Shown: piece after piece, positions 1 to 6,921 of the stretch
Layout of the letters: the number at the start of each line of letters is the position of its first letter
Numbering within the stretch: the stretch's first letter is position 1
Source of the DNA: Chloroflexota bacterium
Lineage (GTDB): Bacteria; Chloroflexota; Dehalococcoidia; GIF9; UBA5629
Direction of reading: 5' to 3'
DNA: 15,009 bases
Assembly (NCBI GenBank): GCA_016875975.1
Contig: VGOF01000013.1
Span: forward strand, 1-15,009
The notes under the pieces: model-generated
What the model was told of the DNA's origin: nothing
What the model saw: only the letters and a program-made list of their open reading frames with translations
The model's database searches: none
Position numbers and translations under genes: made by a program

Positions 1-130
1 ACTCGGGCAATCGAGCAAGCCACAAACACCACCCATCCCGACTACAGGGCAGTTAGTATAATCAAAGCTACCCCAAAAGTCAACAAACGTGCGAGTCCTC
101 AAACGCGGAGTCATCGAAGCTTTGGAAAAC
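1..130. other. Left edge, no recognised gene
   Basis: No gene is recognised here. The reading frame of the downstream glycerate kinase happens to be open from base 1 with no stop, but it contains no ATG, GTG or TTG before 178, and its translation upstream of 178 is basic and unlike the kinase family. The other two plus-strand frames close within the first 60 bases. This may be the tail of a gene outside the window, or simple intergenic sequence. Confidence 0.4.
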
Positions 131-158
131 TTGACTTATCCAGTACATGGCCTATTAT
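131..158 (+). promoter_or_regulatory. Sigma-70-like promoter of the glycerate kinase
   Basis: A TTGACT box (131-136) is followed after 16 bp by TATTAT (153-158); each differs from consensus at one base. The -10 box ends only 19 bp before the ATG at 178, so the predicted leader is about a dozen bases. The AAGGAG at 159-164 would then sit at or just upstream of the transcript start. Called by eye. Confidence 0.45.
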
Positions 159-177
159 AAGGAGAAGAAAATACGCT

Positions 178-1509
178 ATGAGCAAATCACTGAGAAAAGA
201 TGCCCGTAAGATAATAGACCAGGCTATCCGCGCGGTTTACCCCGAGGACGCCGTCAAGAACGCCCTAAGCACAATTTACTCTGCAGATACGGCCAAAGAG
301 CACCCAAACACAATCTCCTCCACTGATACGGCTAAAGACCCCCTTGGCGGATTCGTTTCTGGAAAAAAAATTTTTGTCCTCGCTATCGGCAAAGCCGCAT
401 GGAGAATGGCCAAGGCAGCCAACGAGAGCCTACAGCGACAAATTTCCGGGGGACTGGCAATAACAAAATACGGCTATTCGATGGGCAGAATAAACGACTT
501 TGAAGTCTGGGAAGCTGGTCACCCCATACCAGACGAAAATAGCATCAAAGCCACTGAGCGGGCACTCAACATGGTGACAGACCCTAGGAGGAAGGACGAT
601 TACCTGCTTTTCCTGGTGTCGGGTGGAGGCTCATCACTTTTTGAATCACCTGCTGATGGGGTCAGCCTGAGCGATATTACCGAGATAACCGATCAACTCC
701 TTAAATCTGGTGCGGCTATTCAGGAGATAAACACGGTGCGCAAGCATCTGTCCAAGGTTAAAGGGGGACGATTTGCCCAGATTGTAAAGCCTGCCCGAAT
801 TTTCAGCCTGGTGCTATCTGATGTTCTGGGAGACAAACTGGATACCATTGCTTCGGGCCCCGCTTATCCAGATTGTTCAACTTCGGAGGATGCAATTAGG
901 ATTACACAGAAATATAGCATTAACTTGTCGCCTGGAGCACTTGAAGCACTCAAACTGGAGACGCCGAAGTCACTGGATAATGTTGAGACAAGGATAATCG
1001 GCAGCCTCTCTGTTGCCTGTGCATCCGCCAAGCAAGCTGCAGAAGAGCTGGGTTATAGCGTAGCTATACTCACTACGGTGTTGGACTGTCAGGCACGCGA
1101 GGCTGGGACATTCCTGAGCGCTATTGCTCGTGAGGTTGTGCTAAGGAATCAGCCTATTCGCAAGCCATGCGCCATAATCGCAGGTGGAGAGACTGTTGTC
1201 GAGGTGCGAGGCAACGGGTTGGGTGGGAGAAACCAGGAATTAGCATTATCGGCTGCTCGCGGTATAGGGGGGCTGAAAAACGTTGTGATTGCCTCTGCGG
1301 CTACTGATGGTACAGATGGCCCTACCGATGCTGCCGGTGGAATCGTTGATGGGAGCACCATGACACGCCTGAAGAAGCAGGGAATTTCTGCAGAGGAAGC
1401 ATTGGACAACAACGATTCCTACCATGCCCTGAAAGCAGTTGATGACCTGCTAGTTACCGGGCCGACAGGGACAAATGTCAACGACTTGATGTTGATGTTG
1501 TGTAAGTAG
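178..1509 (+). CDS. Glycerate 2-kinase, MOFRL family
   Basis: Probable cytoplasmic ATP-dependent kinase making 2-phosphoglycerate from D-glycerate, feeding glyoxylate- or serine-derived carbon into glycolysis. At 443 aa it has the family's normal length. Visible motifs, in order, are GKAA (71-74), VSGGGSSL (147-154), VRKHLSKVKGGR (187-198), SDVLGD (214-219) and SGP (226-228). The C-terminal MOFRL domain follows, with GGE (336-338), GGRNQE (349-354), TDGTDGPTDAAG (376-387) and TGPTGTNVNDL (427-437). The ATG at 178 is preceded by AAGGAG (159-164), and the N-terminus at this start looks like that of homologs. Residues 31-56 hold a diverged 13-residue tandem duplication between the first helix and the first strand of the N-terminal domain. 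The next gene is 148 bp downstream and has its own promoter candidate. Family assignment is firm; substrate is inferred from the family. Confidence 0.93.
   Translation: MSKSLRKDARKIIDQAIRAVYPEDAVKNALSTIYSADTAKEHPNTISSTDTAKDPLGGFVSGKKIFVLAIGKAAWRMAKAANESLQRQISGGLAITKYGYSMGRINDFEVWEAGHPIPDENSIKATERALNMVTDPRRKDDYLLFLVSGGGSSLFESPADGVSLSDITEITDQLLKSGAAIQEINTVRKHLSKVKGGRFAQIVKPARIFSLVLSDVLGDKLDTIASGPAYPDCSTSEDAIRITQKYSINLSPGALEALKLETPKSLDNVETRIIGSLSVACASAKQAAEELGYSVAILTTVLDCQAREAGTFLSAIAREVVLRNQPIRKPCAIIAGGETVVEVRGNGLGGRNQELALSAARGIGGLKNVVIASAATDGTDGPTDAAGGIVDGSTMTRLKKQGISAEEALDNNDSYHALKAVDDLLVTGPTGTNVNDLMLMLCK
268..345 (+). repeat. Two-copy 39-bp tandem repeat inside the glycerate kinase
   Basis: Two in-frame 39-bp units (268-306 and 307-345) match at 28 of 39 bases. 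They encode STIYSADTAKEHP and NTISSTDTAKDPL, with DTAK shared exactly. The mismatches are spread through the units and many are at third codon positions, so the duplication looks old. Confidence 0.7.
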
Positions 1510-1555
1510 ATGCTGCCAAAAGTTAGTCGATCGTATAACTGAAGTCCCCGCAATC

Positions 1556-1584
1556 TTGACAGGAAGCGTGGCTGTGACTAACAT
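1556..1584 (+). promoter_or_regulatory. Promoter candidate for the C69-M50 gene pair
   Basis: A perfect TTGACA (1556-1561) is followed after 17 bp by TAACAT (1579-1584, four of six consensus bases). It lies in the 148-bp gap after the glycerate kinase and would give a leader of about 65 bases. Called by eye. Confidence 0.4.
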
Positions 1585-1657
1585 GGCTATATCCTGAACG
1601 CGACATTAGCGGCTGGGAAGCAAGCAGCCTGAATTTTAATGTAAGAAGGAGACGGAT

Positions 1658-2998
1658 ATGTGTGACACTCTCGTAGCGTTAGGGAATTCCACACATGACA
1701 GTTCAGTAATTTTTGGGAAAAACAGCGATAGGCCACCCAACGAAGCACAAGTGATTCGGCGATTTCCTAGAACGAAACATCGTAAGGGTTCAATGGTGAA
1801 CTGTACCCACATTGAGATCCCACAGGCACCGGAGACCTTTGAGGTTCTTTTGTCATGTCCGTTTTGGATGTGGGGGGCAGAAATGGGTGTCAATGAGCAT
1901 GGCGTTACCATCGGTAATGAGGCTGTATGGTCCAGAGAGAACTATGCTGACACCGGATTGCTCGGCATGGACCTTCTCAGATTGGGCCTAGAGCGTGGCG
2001 CTACTGCCAAAGAAGCTCTAGGGGTGATAATTGAACTCTTAACAAAATACGGCCAGGGCGGAAACTGTTTCTTTGGTGCACCCATGAAATATCACAATTC
2101 CTACATCATCGCTGACCCTAATGAGGCCTGGGTTTTAGAAACTGCTGACAAGTACTGGGTGGCAGAGCGTGTCAGAGATATCCGCTCAATTTCAAACGGA
2201 TATACCATAGGCAAGCATTTGGATATGGCTTCGCCAGATTTGGCCAAACACGCTGTGGAGAAAGGATGGTGCCAATCTGAGCAAGACTTCGATTTCGCTC
2301 AATGTTACGGCGATGCGGGAATGAGAGAGATTGTGCACTGTGTTGAGCGCGCTGACCGTAGTGCTAAGCTTATGATGGATAACCGGGGTAAGATAACAAT
2401 GGGCCACATGATGGATTACCTCAAGGATCACGACGGCTATGGTATACGTGAGTGGAATCCTGACAAACAGCTAAATACTGTCTGCATGCACGCAGGGCCT
2501 GAAGTCATAAGCCAATCGACAGCAAGCTACGTGGGGCACTTATCGAGTAAGCTTTCGACACACTGGTTTACAGGAGGTTCAAGCCCCTGTATTAGCGTTT
2601 ATGTTCCATTTTATATAGGTTCTGAAATTCCGGGGGCGTTCTCGAAGGGTGAAGAGAAATTTCGAGCAGACTCATATTGGTGGAATCATGAGAGACTGGT
2701 TCGGAGCGTGCAACAAGACTATCCATCGCGAGCTAGCTCTTTGGCAAGTGAAATTGAGAAATTGCAGTCAGGCTTTCTAACAGAAGCCGAGCAAGTCACA
2801 AGGAAAGCAGTCGGCCTTTCTGCTGAGGCGAAGGCACGATTGCTGCAAAGTCTCACCAACAAGTGCGCTGAGGCTGTGCTTGCAAAGAACAGAGAATGGC
2901 TGAAACGTATTGAAAAGATGGGGCTGATTCCGCAGACCAAGAGCAGCTATCTTGATTTTCTGAAGGGTGCAAACGAGTCAGCGAAAATAACATTTTGA
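1658..2998 (+). CDS. Secernin-like C69 family peptidase (Ntn-hydrolase)
   Basis: The protein begins MCDTLVALG. In family C69, and in secernins, Cys2 becomes the N-terminal nucleophile once Met is removed. Other family landmarks are GKNSDR (20-25), WGAEMGVNEHGVTIGNE (72-88), GLLGMDLLRLGLERG (100-114) and a NSYIIADPNEAWVLET segment (147-162). The length of 446 aa is close to secernins (about 410-440) and the C-terminal region reads like theirs. No signal peptide is possible with Cys at position 2, so a cytoplasmic location is expected. The start is set by AAGAAGGAG at 1643-1651, 6 bp before the ATG. The family predicts dipeptidase or amidase activity, but the substrate of secernin-type members is poorly known. 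The M50 protease gene follows after 39 bp, so the two are probably cotranscribed. Confidence 0.88.
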   Translation: MCDTLVALGNSTHDSSVIFGKNSDRPPNEAQVIRRFPRTKHRKGSMVNCTHIEIPQAPETFEVLLSCPFWMWGAEMGVNEHGVTIGNEAVWSRENYADTGLLGMDLLRLGLERGATAKEALGVIIELLTKYGQGGNCFFGAPMKYHNSYIIADPNEAWVLETADKYWVAERVRDIRSISNGYTIGKHLDMASPDLAKHAVEKGWCQSEQDFDFAQCYGDAGMREIVHCVERADRSAKLMMDNRGKITMGHMMDYLKDHDGYGIREWNPDKQLNTVCMHAGPEVISQSTASYVGHLSSKLSTHWFTGGSSPCISVYVPFYIGSEIPGAFSKGEEKFRADSYWWNHERLVRSVQQDYPSRASSLASEIEKLQSGFLTEAEQVTRKAVGLSAEAKARLLQSLTNKCAEAVLAKNREWLKRIEKMGLIPQTKSSYLDFLKGANESAKITF

Positions 2999-3037
2999 AA
3001 TTACAGTCAACGTCAGCACCAAAGGAGAATCGCTGGC

Positions 3038-4168
3038 ATGCTAGCTGAAGGTATTAGCATTGGTAAAGCATTCGGTATCCCTCTGAGGATACATTACTCC
3101 TGGTTTATTGTTTTTGTCCTGGTTACCTGGTCGCTGACCATCGGGTACTTCCCTCAAGCTTATCCCCACTGGAATCTGGTTACATCGATTTTTGCTGGCG
3201 TCATAACCAGCTTATTATTCTTTGCCTCTGTCTTGGTACATGAGCTTACGCACAGTCTAATTGCACGCTCTGCTGGTATTCCCATTGTGTCAATAACGCT
3301 TTTCATCTTTGGTGGTGTATCTCAGATGGGCGAGGAGCCACGACAGCCGCAGGTTGAGTTTCGCATGGCTTTCGCCGGGCCGTTAGCCAGTCTGGTACTG
3401 GGAGGCATATTTCTAGCAGGTTGGGTTTGGCTGCGGTCTGTTCCTCAATTCGAATTTGTAGCAGCCATCTGCCGCTGGCTTGGGCCAATCAATATATTTT
3501 TGGCTGCTTTCAACCTCATTCCGGGTTTTCCCCTCGATGGGGGACGCGTCCTAAGGTCGCTTTTGTGGTGGCGCAGTGGGAACCTCAATAGTGCTACCAA
3601 GATAGCCTCCAATGTGGGACGTGGTATCGGCTATCTTCTCATCCTAGGCGGCATCATCATAGTCTTTCGAGGTGACTTCATCAGCGGACTTTGGCTTGCC
3701 TTCATCGGTTGGTTTCTGGAGAACGCTGCTGCCGGCAGCTATCGCCAATTGGCGCTTCAAGATATGCTCAAAGGACACAAGGTCAGTGAACTCATGACAC
3801 ACGATTGCCCTGTAGTGTCGCCAGATATGGTAGTTCTGCAACTAGTTAACGAGCAGATACTAACTTCTGGCCGGCGTTGTTTTCCTGTGGTACGGAATGA
3901 CCGTGTTCTTGGATTGGTGACGTTGCATGACATCAAAGCAGTACCTCGCGATCGCTGGGGTGCCAAGACAGTCGGTGAGGTGATGACTCCTCTCAGTAAT
4001 CTCAAGTTGGTCGGGCCGGACGAAGAGCTTACCACTGCCCTAAAAATGTTGACTGAACAGAATATTAATCAACTCCCAGTGGTCAAAGACGGCAAAATCG
4101 TTGGTATGGTCGCGCGTGATAACTTGCTTTCTTTCATCAGCGTGCGGGGTGAGTTGGGTGCCAAATGA
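3038..4168 (+). CDS. Site-2 protease (M50) with two C-terminal CBS domains
   Basis: Intramembrane zinc metalloprotease of 376 aa, similar in design to the archaeal S2P MJ0392. The zinc site is HELTH at 68-72, within the second or third hydrophobic segment. The third ligand lies in NLIPGFPLDGGR (159-170), with Asp167. Several hydrophobic segments (about 20-36, 50-67, 113-132, 150-162 and 197-230) make up the membrane core. Two CBS domains follow at about 246-300 and 308-368, where an adenine nucleotide may bind and regulate activity. There is no PDZ domain. The start is supported by AAAGGAG (3021-3027), 10 bp before the ATG. Catalytic residues are intact. The substrate is unknown; M50 proteases typically cleave membrane-bound anti-sigma factors or signal-peptide remnants. 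It follows the C69 gene by 39 bp, probably in one operon. Confidence 0.93.
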   Translation: MLAEGISIGKAFGIPLRIHYSWFIVFVLVTWSLTIGYFPQAYPHWNLVTSIFAGVITSLLFFASVLVHELTHSLIARSAGIPIVSITLFIFGGVSQMGEEPRQPQVEFRMAFAGPLASLVLGGIFLAGWVWLRSVPQFEFVAAICRWLGPINIFLAAFNLIPGFPLDGGRVLRSLLWWRSGNLNSATKIASNVGRGIGYLLILGGIIIVFRGDFISGLWLAFIGWFLENAAAGSYRQLALQDMLKGHKVSELMTHDCPVVSPDMVVLQLVNEQILTSGRRCFPVVRNDRVLGLVTLHDIKAVPRDRWGAKTVGEVMTPLSNLKLVGPDEELTTALKMLTEQNINQLPVVKDGKIVGMVARDNLLSFISVRGELGAK

Positions 4169-4497
4169 TCGTAGTTGCTCCTGCAGACAGCCTGCCCTGC
4201 ATTTCGCTACCCCCCAGTTTACGATTGAGCAGAACTGACCTTCTGATTTGACACTCACTGTGCCAGGATGTAGTATTACATGGCAATTTTCTTCGGAAGT
4301 TTTCACGGCTAATTTTGGCAGCGGAACTTTGAAGGTTATACTGCCATGATAAAGCCAAGAACTATACCCTAACGCTAACGAGAATGGACTTATCATGAGG
4401 TCTATCTACTCGCAGGCTAAGGGTGCGGTGACTGCTTCGAAACAGCAATAATCTTGTAAAACCGTGAATCGAGGTGAAGCGGTCAGGAGAGTATATC
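4169..4497. other. Intergenic region before the acyl-CoA dehydrogenases
   Basis: Most of the 387-bp gap between the M50 gene and the first dehydrogenase. No convincing gene is present. It holds a promoter candidate (4248-4276), a bulged inverted repeat TGCCA/TGGCA at 4261-4285 followed by a short AATTTT run, and several very short open frames. The inverted repeat is too weak to call a terminator. Confidence 0.5.
4248..4276 (+). promoter_or_regulatory. Promoter candidate upstream of the dehydrogenase pair
   Basis: A perfect TTGACA (4248-4253) is followed after 17 bp by TAGTAT (4271-4276, four of six). If used, it gives an unusually long leader of about 270 bases before the dehydrogenase start at 4556, containing the short leader ORF at 4498. 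No better promoter was seen nearer to the gene. Confidence 0.35.
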
Positions 4498-4569
4498 ATG
4501 CGTCCGTTTAGTTTCAGACTGGCGTGTGCAAAACTTTACGATAAGGAGTGCGCTAATGATCTCATTTAG
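4498..4569 (+). CDS. Possible 23-residue leader ORF overlapping the dehydrogenase start
   Basis: An ATG at 4498 is preceded by AGGAGA (4485-4490), 7 bp upstream, and opens a 23-codon frame ending TAG at 4567-4569. It begins MRPFSFRLACAK and ends ANDLI. It overlaps the first 14 bases of the acyl-CoA dehydrogenase gene in another frame, and its codons 16-17 (AAG GAG) form the Shine-Dalgarno site of that gene. This layout suits translational coupling or a leader peptide, but a chance ORF is quite possible. No homology is recognised. Confidence 0.3.
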   Translation: MRPFSFRLACAKLYDKECANDLI

Positions 4570-5650
4570 TCCTACCGAAGAGCAACAGATGATTGTAAAC
4601 ATGGTAAGGCAGTTCGCTGAGGATGAGGTGAGGAAGGTGTACCGGGAATGCGATGAAAGTGGGGAGATACCAGACCGTATCGTCAACACAGCATGGAGCT
4701 TAGGTCTTGTATCTACTGGTATTCCCGAAGAATACGGGGGAGGAGATGGAGAGCATTCAAGCATCACAGGTTGCCTCATTGCCGAGGAACTAGCCTGGGG
4801 TGACTTATCAATTGCTATGCATATCCTGTGTCCAGCGCTAGTGGCTTTGCCTGTTTTGGAAATGGGCACTGCCGAGCAGAAGAAGAAATATTTACCGGGC
4901 TTTTGTGGTGCCAAATACAGGCCAGCTAGTGCTGCTCTCATTGAACCTCGTTTTAATTTCGACCCATGCGCTCTCGCCACTGCTGCAAGGCTTGATGGAA
5001 ATGCGTACATATTGAACGGGCAGAAATGCTATGTTCCACTGGCAGCAGAGGCAGAGACATTGATTGTCTATGCTAGCGATAACGGTACTGGCCAAGCTTT
5101 TGTAATAGACAAAGGTACACCCGGGCTAGTGATTGGGGAGCGAGAGAAGAACATGGGAATAAAAGGTTTGGCTACATACGAGCTTACTCTGAATGATTGC
5201 CGTGTGCCCAGAGAAAACCGCTTAGGTGGTGCCGATGGCTGTGATTTCAACAGGCTGCTCAACTGCTCCCGGGTAGCTTTGTCGGCAATGGCAGTAGGGG
5301 TTGCCAGAGCTGCTTTCATGTATTCCAGGGATTATGCTAAGGAGCGCGTTGCTTTTGGCGAGCCTATTGCTGCAAGACAGGCAATTGCTTTTATGCTGGC
5401 AGAAATGGCTATCGAGATCGACTCGACCCGTCTGATGACCTGGGAAGCTGCTTGGAGATTGGATAGGAAAGAGGAAGCGACCAAAGAAGCGTCGCTGGTC
5501 AAGATGTATGCTGATGATATGGTGCTGATGGTGACTGATAGGGCTGTGCAAATATTGGGTGGACACGGTTATATCCGTGAACATCCGGTGGAACTCTGGC
5601 TGAGGAACGGGCGTGGGTTTGTCACATTCGACGGTATGGCTATTGTATAG
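4556..5650 (+). CDS. Acyl-CoA dehydrogenase-like subunit, degenerate active site
   Basis: Acyl-CoA dehydrogenase fold of 364 aa. The ATG at 4556 has AAGGAG (4543-4548) 7 bp upstream; an in-frame GTG at 4526 has no such site. Kept features are MISFSPTEEQQ at the N-terminus, IPEEYGGG (56-63), ERVAFGEPI (263-271) and QILGGHGYIREHPVE (332-346). The latter two are the FAD pyrophosphate and adenine motifs that reach into the neighbouring subunit's flavin site in this family. The flavin-ring signature TEPxAGSD is replaced by IEPRFNFD (129-136), and the usual W-I-T strand reads CYVPLA (158-163). The catalytic Glu of the EGT motif is Asp359 in FDGMAIV, where the protein ends early. The alternative Glu position beside Arg239 is Ser. 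The intact partner gene starts 13 bp downstream. It is probably a non-catalytic or specialised subunit of a heteromer; the substrate cannot be told. Confidence 0.88.
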   Translation: MISFSPTEEQQMIVNMVRQFAEDEVRKVYRECDESGEIPDRIVNTAWSLGLVSTGIPEEYGGGDGEHSSITGCLIAEELAWGDLSIAMHILCPALVALPVLEMGTAEQKKKYLPGFCGAKYRPASAALIEPRFNFDPCALATAARLDGNAYILNGQKCYVPLAAEAETLIVYASDNGTGQAFVIDKGTPGLVIGEREKNMGIKGLATYELTLNDCRVPRENRLGGADGCDFNRLLNCSRVALSAMAVGVARAAFMYSRDYAKERVAFGEPIAARQAIAFMLAEMAIEIDSTRLMTWEAAWRLDRKEEATKEASLVKMYADDMVLMVTDRAVQILGGHGYIREHPVELWLRNGRGFVTFDGMAIV

Positions 5651-5663
5651 AAGGAGACTGGCA

Positions 5664-6860
5664 ATGATTGATTTTGAACTTACACAAGAACAGAAGGATG
5701 CCATTAAGCGAGCTCATCAAATTGCTGAGGAGATGTTTCGCCCCATAAGCCGTTACTATGATGAACACGAACACGAGAGCCCTAACGAGATGATTGACAC
5801 CTTGTGGTCGAGAAGACAAGAGGCAACGCTCTTTGGGGGCCTGGACCTAACTGCTGCGCTTACGGTGGAAGAGGTCTGCTGGGGTGACGCTGGTTTTTAC
5901 CTGGTTGCACCTGGCCCTTGCCTTGGTGGTGCTGCTGTATTTGCCGCTGGTACTAGGGAGCAGATGGAACGCTTCCTGAAGCGTTTTAGCGAAGGTGGGC
6001 CAAAATGGGGCGCTATGGCCATGACAGAGTCTGGTTGTGGTTCAGATACCTCTGCCATTTCTACCACAGCCGTTAGAGATGGTGACGAATGGGTTATTAA
6101 CGGTGAAAAGATATTTGTTACCTGGGGGAAAAGAGCGCTTGAGGAGTCTGATGGCTTTGTGGTGGTCTGGGCAAACATAGACAGGTCAGCGGGGCGTGCT
6201 GGCATGAAGTCTTTTGTGGTGGAGGCAGGAACACCTGGTGTTCGAGTGGAGAAGCTGGAGAAAAAGCTAGGAATCAAAGTCAGTGACACCGCTACTATCG
6301 TTTTTGAGAATTGTCGTGTGCCATTTGATAACATACTCGGCAGCCCAGAGATTAAGAAAGCAGCCGAGGGAAAAGCCGCTGGTTTCAAAGGAGCCATGGC
6401 AACTTTTGATGTGACCAGGCCTATTGTAGGTGCTATGGCTTTAGGGGTTGCGCGTGCTGCCCTAGATTTTGTCAAAGATGTCCTGCGCGAGGAGGGCATC
6501 GAGGTGCGCTGCGGCTCGCCGCGCAAGAACTTAACCACTATTGAGAAGGACGTGATGGAGATGGAGGCTAACTATAAGGCAGCCAAAATGCTGATACTGA
6601 GGTCGCTGTGGATGATGGGTCAATTACAGCCAAACAACCTTGAGTCCTCGATGGCCAAAGCCAAAGCCGGACTGGCCGCTACCAAGATAACCCAGAAGGC
6701 AATCGAAATCATGGGGCCACTCGGCTACTCCAGAAAGTATCTGCTAGAAAAGTGGATGCGTGATGCCAAGATCAACGATATCTTTGAGGGTACCGGTCAG
6801 ATCAATATGCTCATCGTAGCTCGTAGGATACTCAATTACTCCAGGGACGAGCTAAAGTAG
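5664..6860 (+). CDS. Acyl-CoA dehydrogenase, catalytic subunit
   Basis: A 398-aa acyl-CoA dehydrogenase starting MIDFELTQEQK at 5664, with AAGGAG (5651-5656) 7 bp upstream; an in-frame ATG at 5613 would only add residues encoded inside the preceding gene. The flavin signature AMTESGCGSD (119-128), the strand GEKIFVTWG (147-155), FDVTRP (248-253) and the catalytic Glu375 in IFEGTGQIN are intact. The family's RxxFGxP motif is not recognisable: the region reads EVRCGSPRKNL (280-290). The adenine motif QxxGGxGY is altered to EIMGPLGY (348-355). Both motifs normally serve the neighbouring subunit's FAD, and both are present in the preceding gene's product. The N-terminal domain also lacks a clear PEEYGG loop. 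It should oxidise an acyl-CoA to the 2-enoyl-CoA and pass electrons to ETF. Chain length or ring preference cannot be read from the sequence. Confidence 0.93.
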   Translation: MIDFELTQEQKDAIKRAHQIAEEMFRPISRYYDEHEHESPNEMIDTLWSRRQEATLFGGLDLTAALTVEEVCWGDAGFYLVAPGPCLGGAAVFAAGTREQMERFLKRFSEGGPKWGAMAMTESGCGSDTSAISTTAVRDGDEWVINGEKIFVTWGKRALEESDGFVVVWANIDRSAGRAGMKSFVVEAGTPGVRVEKLEKKLGIKVSDTATIVFENCRVPFDNILGSPEIKKAAEGKAAGFKGAMATFDVTRPIVGAMALGVARAALDFVKDVLREEGIEVRCGSPRKNLTTIEKDVMEMEANYKAAKMLILRSLWMMGQLQPNNLESSMAKAKAGLAATKITQKAIEIMGPLGYSRKYLLEKWMRDAKINDIFEGTGQINMLIVARRILNYSRDELK

Positions 6861-6921
6861 AATTTGCTGACCGCTCTCCTAAATGGCGGTAGTGACTTAT
6901 CCAGGCTGCGCGTTTGGTAGG

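Noticed and set aside
4165..4251. A 28-codon frame whose ATG overlaps the M50 stop as ATGA
   Set aside because: It has no ribosome site or recognisable sequence, and ATGA overlaps arise easily by chance.
4040..4396. A 118-codon minus-strand frame, partly in the gap after the M50 gene
   Set aside because: A third of it lies antisense to the M50 CBS domain, it has no ribosome site or recognisable domain, and a stop sits just upstream of its ATG. Its first 75 residues look somewhat protein-like, but this is not enough for a call.
4483..5010. A 175-codon minus-strand frame
   Set aside because: Antisense to the first dehydrogenase, without motif or ribosome site; a shadow of the real gene.
5613..5663. 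Upstream ATG extending the second dehydrogenase by 17 residues
   Set aside because: The extension lies inside the preceding gene in another frame. The ATG at 5664 has AAGGAG at ideal spacing and the usual family N-terminus.
5897..6538. A 213-codon minus-strand frame
   Set aside because: It is fully antisense to the catalytic acyl-CoA dehydrogenase, which has intact family motifs. The translation is Ser/Thr/Pro-rich and typical of a shadow frame.
6861..6921. Hairpin ACCGC/GCGGT (6870-6890) as a terminator between convergent genes
   Set aside because: The stem is only 5 bp with an 11-base loop, and no T-run follows on either strand.
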